Assembly (NCBI RefSeq): GCF_036324505.1
Contig: NC_086354.1
Span: 10,398,795 to 10,462,794 of the forward strand
Origin: Eleginops maclovinus
Lineage: Eukaryota > Chordata > Actinopteri > Perciformes > Eleginopidae
Reading direction: 5' to 3'
DNA: 64,000 nucleotides
Under the pieces are notes generated by a model. It worked only from the letters and a program-made list of their open reading frames with translations, had not been told where the DNA came from and ran no database searches. Shown in pieces: positions 1 to 34,974 of the stretch (positions within the stretch are counted from its first letter, which is position 1; every line of letters begins with the position of its first letter). A program made the position numbers and the translations under genes.

Positions 1-1199
1 AAAAGTCAACACATGTTATATGATGCATGTCATTGTAACATATAAATATATTTTTTGATAATATATGTAATAGAATTCAGGTGTGAATCAATTAACTATG
101 TGTCATAGTTATGCATTACATAAAACTAGACTCATAATATCAAAGTTAGGTAAAGCTTGCTCTTAAACATTCATTTTTTAATGTGTTTAATTCATGGCCG
201 TGGTACAGTTAAATGAGAAGATCATAGGTATGATATAATAGTTTCTGCATTCGCGTCCAAATCTCTCGAGAACTAAAGGACTTTTCATTATGAGAAAATG
301 ACTTTTCCTGCCACTATTTCAATATGCATGCAGCACCAGCCCCAAACAGTCAGCTAGAACACACAGGTTACCGATTTAAGATGAAAAAGGTTGTGGAATG
401 GAATGTTTGTTAAGACTTTTAGGTACATTTTGCAAAAGCAACTCTGTAGCATGTAATACCACATCATAAAGGAAATAATTGTTTTGTTCTTTGTCAAATG
501 TGATGATGGGGTAAAGTCCTTTTCAAGCTGGGTTTAATCGGGTTCTTAGTCCTCAATCCATTTGTCTTAAAACTGTATTGGAACTGCCTAAGATATACAA
601 TGACAATATATGTTTACCTTGAGTATTAATGTACAGTATTCAAAAAGCTGATATTGCTCTCATATATTGTCAGTCTGATGTATCAATCTGAGTCCATGCT
701 ATTTTAGTCACAACGCTGGAGAAAAGCAACAAAATACTTTAAAATGACGATGATCTGCCTAACAAGTAACAGAGCTATTAGGTTTTATTGGTGTCTGTAA
801 AAACTAAATGTATAAGTTTGTTAAAAGATTGACAGATACATCTTTGCATCAATATAACCGAGAGCAGTTCATAGTGACAGCACAAGGTGGCAGGAGAGAG
901 CTGCTTATCATAAGTAACCCCTCATTACTTGTAACCCTCCACAGGAAGTGAACTAATGATTGTATAAGATACTGATTGGCTGCACTCATACTTTATCTAA
1001 TAAAATAAATGTCTGTTTTCATCTACTCACATCCATATAACAGCAATGTGTTTCCATTGTGATGTGGTGATAGCTGGCCACATATATATTAAACTGCATG
1101 TACGTCTCCTCACTGCTCCTGACCTTAAGGTTAATGTACAATGTTCATCTGATTGAAATAAACAAGGACTCGTAGTTTGTTCATTTGATTGCACTTTCC
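1..1199. other. Intergenic sequence downstream of myosin gene A
   Basis: AT-rich sequence between the window edge and the 3' end of myosin gene A. I find no convincing exon, RNA gene or recognisable transposon here on either strand; only short unsupported reading frames are present. Confidence 0.6.
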
Positions 1200-1205
1200 T
1201 TTATT
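1200..1205 (-). other. Polyadenylation signal of myosin gene A
   Basis: AATAAA on the minus strand, about 75 bases after the stop codon at 1280-1282. This implies a 3' UTR of roughly 100 bases, which is short but similar to the sister gene. Confidence 0.6.
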
Positions 1206-1279
1206 CTACAGGTACTTTAAAGACAAAGGGGACCACTTCAGAGGAGATCCCAAAGGTCTTAGGTGGCCATCGGCGAGTT

Positions 1280-13244
<11,965 letters not shown>

Positions 13245-13255
13245 TGTTCACCTTG

Positions 13256-13557
13256 TCTATATAAAAAAAAAAAATCATATGCTTATAAAGAGTCCGATTT
13301 GAATTTGTTAATTACTCATACATTGGTGTTGTACCATCATTAAATTCAAATCAAACACATTTGAATCTTTCAGATGCTCTTACCTTAACAAGCCCTATCG
13401 ATGAGACTGAGGTGGAATAGTCCTGAGGAAATGAACAGTGGAAACTGGTGAGACAAGTCTGCAGTCCACACTAACACAGGTAGTGCTTTAGAGTCAATGT
13501 GTAGTGAGTGCTTTCAGAACGCTTGTCTCTACACCTTACCTTGAGATAGAATGGTGA
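13256..13557 (-). other. 5' noncoding exons of myosin gene A
   Basis: Three pieces are supported by splice signals. The start-codon exon extends to 13256, after a T-rich tract and TATAG acceptor. A 39-base noncoding exon at 13384-13422 has CTCAG before it and GTAAGA after it. A first exon ends at 13540 before GTAAGG and should begin near 13557, about 30 bases from the TATA box. This two-leader-exon layout is usual for sarcomeric myosin genes. Confidence 0.7.
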
Positions 13558-13583
13558 CCTATTGGGCGTTGTACCATGGGCTC

Positions 13584-13764
13584 TTTATAAACAAAGCCTC
13601 TCTTCCAAATATGGAGGAGCGTTGAGGGTGCAGGAATGTTATTGTGTCTGCGTGGGTTTGGGGGTTCTTAGAGGGAGGGGGTTAATGAGTTCCCATGTGC
13701 AATATAGAAATCAGCAGGTCCGAGTCTTATCAGTGATGGGGTCTGCTGACAAAGCCATATTAGG
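13584..13764 (-). promoter_or_regulatory. Core and proximal promoter of myosin gene A
   Basis: The minus strand shows TATAAA at 13584-13589, placed correctly for the first noncoding exon. Upstream are a CATTCCT MCAT/TEAD motif (13632-13638), a CATGTG E-box (13694-13699) and a perfect CArG box CCATATTAGG (13755-13764), the SRF-binding form. TATA with MCAT, E-box and CArG is a classic striated-muscle promoter set. The motifs are seen; their use is inferred. Confidence 0.65.
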
Positions 13765-13859
13765 AGCTCCATGCACTCAAGTGATTAATCATAGGTACCC
13801 TCAAGCAGCCAGGGACACCAACTCAATCTTTAAATAGACACAGGGAGGAATTATTTTCC

Positions 13860-16800
13860 CGTCATCTCTTAAATGTGCTTCTGTTAAAGGCACATTACAT
13901 GTTGTACTGAGCAGAAGCATCCCCCCCCTCAGACCAGCATGACTGAAAATGTAACATTTGTGTAAATATGATTTAATAGATTTATATAGATTGAGATATA
14001 ATACAATTTCATATACATGGTGAGGTGTTCATCTTAAGGATGTCCAATAATGTACATTTGAGTTTTACTTTCAGTATTTATTGGCACTGCCTTTTTCTGT
14101 ATAAGAAATTAACAATGTGGACAAACGACTATCAGATAACGATATTACAGTTTACACAAATGCTAGCAAACACAGAAAAATATTGATCAAATTCAAATCA
14201 AAGCAGGTTAAGGACAACAATAAATAAATGATGAAAAACTTGAAAATGTTTGAGTTTAATTAGGTATATATTATTTGTCATCGCCATGTCTTCAATTTGA
14301 TCAAACTTGAACGAGATGCACACCACCCTCATTCACTGTGTCTAAAATGGACATATTAATACATTGTTATAAATCATACATGGTTTATATTAAAATCAAG
14401 CAGGTTAAGGAGAACAACAAAGAAATCCTTAAAAACGGTGAAATTAGTGAATTCAAATAGTTTAAGGTACATGTTATATGTCTATTTTGTTTTCCATATT
14501 TGTGATAAGAATATGGAAATCCTTACATTTGTATTCTATAAAGGTTTTCATTGGAAAAGATAAACTCTTAAATGTTTAATTATTTAGAAATTGAGAAATA
14601 ATGAATTAGACTTTATTCAAGCATATTCTTTGCTTTATATGCTGTAATTCAGAGTATTCCTTCAATGTAGTCTGCTGGTTTTGTTGTGTAAACACAAAGG
14701 AAGACACAGAAAATCTCTGAGGAGATATTCTAGAGAAGTATGTCAAGTATGGGTCTCCATTACCCAGCAGGCTTAAGTGGAGTCGCAGGGAGGCATTGGT
14801 AGCATATCGTGTTTATTTATCATAGAATGGATTCTGCAGTAGATAAATCAGATACCGAATGGGTGGGTCTAAATAAAGAACATGAGTCTGCGGGATTATT
14901 CAGGCGGCAAGTGCTGGCCGACGCAGATAAGGCTCTGCCACAGGTGACATTCTTGAGAATTACTGAAAGGCAGAAATGATGACACACAATAGAGAGCTAT
15001 GTCAGCATTACATGCCCCGATGAGACACCAAGGACACCGTGGAAGCCTTTTCTCATTATCAGACAGCAGCTAACCAAAGCTGGTCCCTCAGTGACAGACC
15101 CGTTGACATGGCATTGTGTCTTTAAGGACAAAGATAGCTGCGTGAAATTCCTGTGTAGCGCAGGTCACTGATCGAGGAAAACAGCTTTGAGTTGTAGCAG
15201 ATGATAGCCCCACGCTGGGGTTTGTCACACAAATGTAATGGGGGTGACAGCTTTATCCCACAGCCCATAACTTTGAATGTTCCTTTTAAATGCCATTCCT
15301 ATAAAGAGTCCGACTTTAGGATTCAGTTTAACAGCAGCAAACTAACTTCTGGCACTCTGAGATTCCCTTGGAATGAAGAGTGCATTACAAATTAAATATA
15401 TTATTATTATTATTATTTAACTTTAAGACGTTATACTATTATCTACTAAAAACGTGCTTCTCCAAAAGTAGATATAAACCTTCAAACGGCCCACCATTAG
15501 CTGTGGTTCAACATTCTACTGACTCTTAACGTATCTTAATGTACACTTTTCCACTAATCCAGAAGAAAAAATACCTTTTAATAATTTAAAAACTTCTAAA
15601 ACAAACATTCAATGTAATTATTGTTGTTATGTATAGCAGTTACATTGCACAGCCCGTCACCAGCACCAGTAATCACAGTCCCTTCAGAGGTTAAGAGATA
15701 AAAGGAGGGTCAACAACTGGTGACAAGTGCTGAGATTATTTCCATTCGATAGCTGTTTCTGACAGCTGGCGTCAGGGTGCCAATTGGAAGTGAGAGATTC
15801 CATGGCCCTGCTAAAGACCAAGTGAAGATAACACTGACCGCAGAGGTCAAACTTCTATTAATTAAAGGGAATATGATTCAAATGCTTTGTTTATGTCACA
15901 ACCAATTAAAGGTTGTCACCACATTTTTTCATTAAATACAAAGGGAAAGACATAAAGAGTGCATCAAGCCACATGTCTCTTCCTTCTGTTGTCCGGAAGC
16001 AAAGTATTTTTTAAAACATAATTTAACCAGAAATCTTCTTCAAATTTTCTTTGTGACTTAATTTCAATTTTATTGTTTATTAGTTATTGTATCTCTTTTT
16101 AACTGTAAGGCACTAGTGAAAAGTCGTGTATAAATAAAGTGTGTAACTATCATTATTGTTTTAGTCACTATATTGTTTTGATTTGGTTTTGGATCCCAAT
16201 TAAAGTAGCACTTAGTTACTATTTATGTTTGCATAAGATATGAACTCAAGATCACATAACACTCCTTACATTTTCTGTTGTTCAAACTTTCTGTTAATGA
16301 CCAATTTTTGCTTTTCTGAACAACCTCTGATGCTTCTGCTGGAGAAGCAAACTAATCTCTGTAAAACAGAGGGATTTCCCCTGGAGGGACCTGGGTCAGA
16401 CCTGTGTGTAAAATATTTTATGAACTGGCTATAAACTCACTTTCGGGTTAGAAATGGTCAGTGTTACATGCCTTCCACATCTGAGATAGGACTATTAACA
16501 TCATTAAGCATGCGAAGAGATGGTCTAATTATAGAGGCAATACACTTTTTCCATCTTTGGCCAGTCCACTGGTTCATGTGAGCATGGTCTCAGATGTCCT
16601 GTTAATCATGCCGATAATCCTCAACACACTGTGCTGCATACGGCGAAACCTCTTAAAGCATACGTGTGAATACACTTCATGAGCTGCTGGATACCTGCTT
16701 GTTCACTCAGGGAGTTGAGGACATGACATGTAATAAGAGAAGAGACAGGACTCCTTGATTTTCACACAACGGGTGTCTGGGGCCTGCCTCTCCTCCCTCC

Positions 16801-18140
16801 TCCTGCCCAAATCATTATTTAGCCTCCAACCTCAGCAGCAATGAAGGAGACCTGCAGCAGCACCGAGGCAAAGCTCTAAACAGACAGGTAACCTCTTAGT
16901 ACAGGGGGAAAATTCATTATAGTCTGTTGTAATTTTCTCTTTTCTGTTTAGTTTTATTTCATCACTTGATCTTTATAATTTTATCGTAGGTTGTTTGAAA
17001 TCCCCTCTAGCCCTTTGGATGAATGGGCAGGGTTGGATAGGTATTTGCTGAGCAGCTGCAAGTAATTATTCATAGTATTATGGAAGGTCTGAGTATGAGC
17101 ATTGGTTTATTGTGGACCTTGAGGCCCAGGCTCCTGGGCTTTCTTTAACTCTATTTTAAGAGAAGGATTTGTTTTATCTCTCTCTCTTTTAGCAATCACC
17201 ACAACTCAACGTCCCTGGTTTTAGGACATCTGCCACCACACTTTTGGTCCCAAGAGTTGTCCTGCTTAGGGCGAATTCTGCTCTTCCTGATTCCTGATTC
17301 TTTTCCTGATGCCTTTCAGTATCTTTGTAAATGTAGTAGATGAATGTATTTCATCCCATACTGCCAAATCTATTATTCTTTTTTTTTTCTTCATTTCTGA
17401 CCAGTCAATTTGATTTAAGTTTCATTACACACAGTATTCCTCATATATTGTGTCATGAACAAACTCTTTCTTAATAAGGGAAGAACACAAAGTTGTTAAT
17501 ATTTTGATGAGATTTTATTAAGCATTAAAGGCTGTGAATAGTGACAGCAAAGGGAATCTATACAATGAAGTATTTAGGCCTCTTTTGTGAAGAAAAATAT
17601 CTGAGATTTCTAATATTAAGTCATAATGTTTTGAAAATAAAGTCTGAATAAAATAGGTTGCTTTGAATCATAGTTTGCTTTTATTTCATGTTCAATTACA
17701 TGTGCATACTTTCATTTGTTTTAACAGTCCAAAGGCCAATGTAGCTTACACTTATTAACGGTACCTTCCCTGTGTTACCTCTGCTCAGTTTGGGGCTATC
17801 TTCCTACTCACGATGCTTTCCATTGAAATCCTAAGGGAAGTGTCTGTATAGCTGCACTTTATCAGAGGTGGTGAAAATGAATGTGATTTCAAACCCTTTT
17901 GGTTTTAACCTCCAGGGAAATGCAGCCATCTCCCTAAACTTTTGACTTCTGTTTACTATGACAGGGGTCAAAATATCCAGATTTCTTTCAAATAAAATTA
18001 CAACTACATGCGTGTCGTACTTTATTACAACTTCCTTGCAATATAATGACTTTATCCTAATTAAAAAACAAATTGTTTCCTTGAAATATAATGACTTTAT
18101 CCTTTATTTGACTTGCAATAAAATGTATTTTTAAAAACAG
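13860..18140. other. Intergenic region between the two myosin genes
   Basis: Mostly AT-rich. It includes a broken myosin exon copy (14278-14379) flanked by an imperfect direct repeat (about 14190-14280 and 14390-14482). A less AT-rich patch at about 14860-15200 contains an AGATAAGG GATA-type site and could be a cis-regulatory element. A C/T-rich patch with a plausible plus-strand splice donor lies near 16780-16900. I find no complete gene. Confidence 0.5.
14278..14379 (-). pseudogene. Relic copy of the second myosin coding exon and flanking intron
   Basis: The minus strand reads KFDQIEDMAM, matching [10 protein letters not shown] in gene A exon 12701-12844. The similarity continues past the exon edge into intron sequence: ATATTAATACATTGTTAT is shared with gene A near 12865-12885. 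The exon body is decayed, with small deletions, so it cannot be used. It has the same orientation as gene A and lies about 1 kb upstream of its first exon. It is either a partial duplication or the remains of a third myosin gene. Confidence 0.75.
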
Positions 18141-18141
18141 C

Positions 18142-18147
18142 TTTATT
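18142..18147 (-). other. Polyadenylation signal of myosin gene B
   Basis: AATAAA on the minus strand, about 90 bases after the stop codon at 18235-18237. Spacing is similar to that of gene A. Confidence 0.6.
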
Positions 18148-18234
18148 GATATCATAGTATTTCCTCCCATGTTGGCCTTAAACTCTGTACTACAGCACAC
18201 AGCGGGCTAAGGGATTTCAGCAGGCTCCAAAGCT

Positions 18235-29853
<11,619 letters not shown>

Positions 29854-29862
29854 GGCTGCTTT

Positions 29863-30343
29863 GCTTTAAAAACATGTAGAGAGGATAAAAGGTTTGATCT
29901 GACTGTCTCGCATATTTCAGTTTCTATTAATCATTATCATGCATTGCCAAGTTATCATTGGGAAAGGAGAATTTACCGGTGACTTTAACTCAGATGACAG
30001 ATGAGCTCAAGACTGGTATAGATATCTGAAATAGTGAGAGTGAATGGGACATTTTTAAGAATATGTAAAAGAAAAGGAATTAAAGTAGCTTAGCATCAGT
30101 ATTTGTAGAACTATCAGGTCTCTTGTTTTTTCTCATCATTAGAATAACATAAATTCAAAAGATCAAAGATTCAAAAGCATGTAAAAGTCAAAAGAGGGTT
30201 CCTATCACCTCTTTTTTGAGAAATGAGACCATGTCTAAAACAATTTACATTTCGTTTAAACTTCAGAAAAACACAGCATGAATACAAAATGCAATCTGTG
30301 ATGCAGACTCACCAGAGCCAGATGCTGAGGAAGCCTCTTCTAG
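29863..30343 (-). other. 5' noncoding exons of myosin gene B
   Basis: The start-codon exon reaches 29863 after a TTTAAAG acceptor. A second noncoding exon spans 29977-30025, between TTTCAG and GTAAAT. The first exon ends at 30313 before GTGAGT and should begin near 30343. The layout matches gene A. Confidence 0.7.
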
Positions 30344-30368
30344 ACCCGTGGGGAAGGCAGGGATGAAA

Positions 30369-30400
30369 TTTATAACCCCAGATAATCCTGCCTTATGAGG
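30369..30400 (-). promoter_or_regulatory. Core promoter of myosin gene B
   Basis: TATAAA on the minus strand at 30369-30374, about 30 bases from the inferred first exon. A CArG-like CCTTATGAGG (30391-30400, one G inside the A/T core) lies just upstream. I do not see the full muscle motif set found at gene A. Confidence 0.6.
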
Positions 30401-30419
30401 CCAAGGGCATCATCCTGAC

Positions 30420-33340
30420 CTATTACCATACTACCAAACCAAGCACATATCTCAACAGGTTAGCTTCCAAACACACCCCTTTACCCGCTCACACACACTT
30501 TGTTGTAATCACAATCACTTTCATCACTTACGACAGTGCTCTCTAATGGCTCTCTGGATGTCTGGTTGCCCTTTCTACTCACATCCAAAAAATGTGATTT
30601 TTCGGGACTACTGCCAGGGACTTTATCCTGCATAACTTGTCTGGGGCTCACCCAAGCATAGCCTCACTATCTATTATTCTACCACACTTTCCTTCAGTCA
30701 TCCCTTGTCCTAAATTCTTTTTACAAGGACTGGTCATGAACCAGACTCTATTTATTGCTTGCTAAATAAAATAACAAAAATCTCTAAGTAATTTATTTAA
30801 AATTCACAGGTACATATCCATTTATATACTAATATGTTGCTGCACACTTAAAGCTGCAATATGTGCTTTGATAGCAACCATGAGCAACTTCTGTGACTAC
30901 TGGAGTCAGGGGTGGAGAAAAGGAGATGACTGACACCTCAAGTGATGAACAGAAGAAAAGATTACCAAAAAAAGGATATATAAAAAAAATCATGTTATAT
31001 ATGTGTGGCTACATGTTTTATATGCCAAATGTATTAGCAACTGAAGGTCTTTGTCTGAGCAATGTTTTTAGTCTTTTTTTTTTTTCATCATCCACAATTG
31101 TATACAAAGCAACCTCTCTTTATATCTCTCTTTCTCAACTTCTTAACAGAACAGAATCTGAACAGTCTCAACGTGGACCTGTAAAGATAAAAAGGGTCCT
31201 ACATTGACTGGATTGTCTCACCAAAACCTGTTCAAAGCTTTCATTGTAGTCAGAAGACATCTTAAAACCTGTGGAGGACAAAACAAGCCTTTATGGCTTG
31301 GCTTTAACCAGCCTGTGCTATGGGCAGCACCTTACCAACAGATGGGATTGCAAAATGAACTTCCCCATCCAAACCTTCAACTGGTTTGGTCATGGTCTGT
31401 TTGTAAGCACTCTCGAGTAACCTTCTTTGTAATTCTTGCTGTAATTGTCAATGTCTTATGTATTACTGTGATACTTTGCCAGCTACAACAGCAAAACCAC
31501 ACCAAGCCTGTCAATAGAGGAAGTGGCTATTACTTGCCCTTAATAATAGCTGTGGTAAATAACTGGACGATACCTTTACATCATCACTTCGTATCATAAG
31601 ATGCTTATCACTGCTACGTATTAGGTCTATTGTTTAAACTCAAGGGAGGTCAAGCTGTGGTCGGCATCCTGTCAGCAGCCACTACAGACGCTCAAGAGAC
31701 AGCTCTGCCATGACATCTTGCATGCTTTGGCCAATGAAATACAGATGGACTTGCTTCAGAGAAAACAATACCCACTATAGCGATGAAAACAAAAACGAGT
31801 CTGCAACTAGATTCAAGAGCAAATGTTCCAAACATTAAAACTCAGCTGCCTTTTTTCTTAGCTACAAGTACCTCTTAATTTATCACAACTTAACGATTGA
31901 ATAAATGAATAAACAAATGGAGTCTTTGTCCTGAGTATTTACAATAAATGAATGTGTATCATGTGTGGAAACGTCTGTGCTCCCTGAGAAGAGCGGTCAG
32001 TAGATGATATGTTGTTTTACCTGCTTCTTTTTAAGTAAACATTGCTGCATTTATTGTCAAGTTCAGTTCAAATAAAAGGTCCCATTCCACTTCTAAACAG
32101 AGAGTTATGTTTCCATTGTTCTCTTATGATTATGGTATTAAGCTGTGTGCAGTTTATTAATAACTGTGGCAGGGATGGATATAATAAAATGCTTTTGTTT
32201 GATAGATGCCTGACCCCATTCTCTTCTCTGCATGACTGACCACACAAACAGAGTTGGAGCCAGTTTACCAGCCACACCATCAGTGGTATTTTCAGCCTGA
32301 TAGCAGCAGGGGAGATAAGGCTTCACTTTAACTAGCGTTGAGATTAACCATGTACAGAAGACACAGTCATGGGGAATAAATAACCACTCCGACGAGACAA
32401 AGACCTTAAACAGAAGTGTTGTTCCTGTTTATTCTCTCAGTCATACTTTGGCTGCTATATTTCAGACACTTGAGTTTTAACAATTGTGTTGTGATACTGA
32501 AAATGTTTATTACAGCTTTGATCTACAGGTGTCCTCATGAAACACAGGCTGGTTTCAACAATCCTTCGAGTAAATGTCATTCATATTGCCGTTCGTAAGC
32601 TGTGATGGATGTGATTTTTCCCATCCTGTACATACATCTCTCACTGCGATTATTAATGAATTTGTCTTTTTTGTTGGAATGAATGCGCAGCCTTCCATGT
32701 GTCCATCTATGTCCTTCCGTTTTGGCGCCCCGTTTTGGAACATTTTCAGCAGCAGGGCGGGGGAGAGCAGAACAACAGGCAGCTGTTTGTATTTTCAGTC
32801 AGTGGAGGATCAGAGGTGTGATCCTCCAGCTTACAGACCCTGTCGATTCCTGGACGCCACACAGACACCAGGCCCATTAATGGATTGGCACTGGGAGGAG
32901 GTGCACAGGGAGTATGTGGTAATATATCCTCCTTGATTTAACTTATACCACACAAACAACTACGAGTGCCAAAAAATAAACAATAGTTGAAGGATCCAAT
33001 TTAAACAGTTGTCTACAAGAGTTGCATGCAGGAAAGGGGTAAGTAGCCCGACATGTTAAAAAAATAAATATATTTATTTTTTTTGCATCTATGACTGGTA
33101 CAATGTGAAAATACATGATGATGATGTTGATATGTAATGTTCTTTAATAGTATGACAATGTGTTTTTGTTTCCTATTCAAACATCTTAAATATAAATCTG
33201 CTCCCTCTTCCTTATTGCAAAATGTATGGAAGTGCAAATGTTGTTCATGTCAGAGGCCTGACCGCCACTATAGTCTGCCTTTTGAATTGTTCTTTTTTTC
33301 CATGAAACTGACTTTTTTTTTTACATACTCTGCTATATAA
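30420..33340. other. Intergenic sequence, no gene recognised
   Basis: AT-rich sequence upstream of myosin gene B. A 131-codon frame near 31204-31599 lacks an ATG start, splice support and any family resemblance, so I do not call it. No transposon that I can name. Confidence 0.5.
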
Positions 33341-33350
33341 AATTAATATA

Positions 33351-33858
33351 CACTGCCTGGCCAAAAGAAAGGTCACAAGCCTGTGGGGGGCAGTGCTATG
33401 ATCTGGTGTTGCTGCAGTTGGTCTGGTCTAGGTTCAGCAAGGTTATGTGCCCAAAGAATGAGGTCAGCTGACTACCCGAATGTACTGAATGACCAGGTTA
33501 TTCCATCAAAGGATTTTTTCTTCCCTGATGGCACGGGCATGTTCCAAGATGACGATGCCAGGATCCATCGGGCTCAAATTGTGAAAGAGTGGGCCAGGGA
33601 GCATGAGACATCTTTTTCACACATGGATTGGCCACAGAGTCCAGACCTGAACCCGATTGAGAATCTTTGGGATGTGCCGGAGAAGACTTTGCGCAGTGGT
33701 CCGAATCTCCCGTCATCAATACAAGATATTGGCGAAAAATTAATGCAAGACTGAAATAAATGTTGTGACATTGCAGAAGCTGGTGGCAACCATGCCACAG
33801 CGAATGCGTGCCGTAATCAAAGCTAAAGGCGGTCCAACCTTTTTTGGGCCGGGCAGTG
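33351..33858 (+). mobile_element. Internally deleted Tc1/mariner-like element
   Basis: It opens CACTGCCTGGCCAAAAGAAA and closes with the inverted counterpart (reverse strand CACTGCCCGGCCCAAAAAAG), next to a TA-rich site as expected for Tc1 insertion. The interior encodes only the C-terminal half of a DDE transposase: [17 protein letters not shown] carries the second acidic residue and [11 protein letters not shown] the third. The N-terminal DNA-binding half is missing and there is a premature stop, so the copy is inactive. Confidence 0.85.
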
Positions 33859-33879
33859 TGTATCGAAATATATATCAAA

Positions 33880-34420
33880 TATGTATGTCGATATTTCCGA
33901 CATAGACTTTACTATGTCGTTTTTCTGATAATTACACATACTATTTCTATGTTGCTTTTCCTGACATTTGTAGACATTAAGCACATTTGAACAAGGCAAT
34001 TTTAAGTGCTTTACAAAAAATGAAAAACACAAGGACTTTATTGAACAGCAGGTGTTCATAAATAAGTCATACATTCCAAGAAGAGCAACAAAAAAAAGAC
34101 AGTATAGTATATTTATGTCACTGACTCGCAAGACACTCTGAGATAGGGCACACTACATACCGTTTTCACTCTGTTCACTTTTATTAATACTTCAAAGAAG
34201 CATTCACAATCTGTACACAGGATTTGTACTCAAATGAAATAGTCAGGCTGTGAGAAATGATCCATTATGGTATACGTTGTCATGTCACAGTTGGTCCACA
34301 TGGGAGCAGTATATGTTCAGGATAAAGGATTCAGGAAAAAGAAACACATTGTAATATGCTGATATATTCCTGCGGTTAATCAATTAAAAAAGTTCTATTT
34401 TGTGTTATCATACAGCAAAT
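33880..34420. other. Intergenic sequence, no feature recognised
   Basis: AT-rich sequence between the Tc1-like remnant and the first copy of the dispersed repeat. I see nothing to annotate. Confidence 0.5.
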
Positions 34421-34425
34421 ATCTG

Positions 34426-34970
34426 CTAGGGAATATTTTGCTTAGGTGTTTAACCTCTGATGAACCCTAGTTCATCATTTTCTCCTTCCTCTGTCTCTGG
34501 CATAGTTCTTTGGCCTTCGGGTTGCTGTAATCTCCCTTAAAGAGGGGCAGCTTGGGCGCTTTGTTGATGCCAGTCTGTGACCGAGCACAAGCTGACCTGT
34601 GATAATTTATTGTTTAGGGACATCTAGAAGCCCTTCTTATCTTGAATGTAGGTTTCCTGATGTACATTATTTTCTCATGTGCGACAGCTTTAGGTAGATT
34701 CAGGGTCCATACTTGTTTAGTCTTGCTAATGTAGAATGATGATCATACACTCTGAACTGGTTAAAACCTCGGACTATGGAAGAGATCTTCAGAATTGGTC
34801 AGGCAACTGCTGTGTCAACTCTAGGCTGCAGCAAATGTCTTGTCAATTCTCTGGCCGTTAACTTCATAATAAACCTTCAGTGTTTGCCATCAAAGTTTCA
34901 GCTCTCCCGTATCTCTTTGAATTTCGTCTCCATTGCTGCAGAAGTGTCCATCACAATATTGTATCCACTA
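34426..34970 (+). repeat. Dispersed repeat of unknown class, copy 1
   Basis: Closely similar to 44124-44572 and, in part, to 50767-50855 and 61528-61745. Shared landmarks are CAGCTTGGGCGCTTTGTTGA, CTGAACTGGTTAAAACCTC and AATAAACCTTCAGTGTTTGC. On the minus strand one stretch (34467 to about 34572) reads as a short peptide including [20 protein letters not shown], and copy 2 shows a related reading. I cannot name the family; an LTR or retropseudogene origin is possible. Confidence 0.7.
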
Positions 34971-34974
34971 TTTG

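Noticed and set aside
31204..31599. 131-codon plus-strand frame with a hydrophobic stretch
   Set aside because: It begins at a TTG, has no splice or family support, and lies in AT-rich intergenic sequence.
33498..33878. 126-codon minus-strand frame
   Set aside because: Antisense of the Tc1-like transposase remnant.
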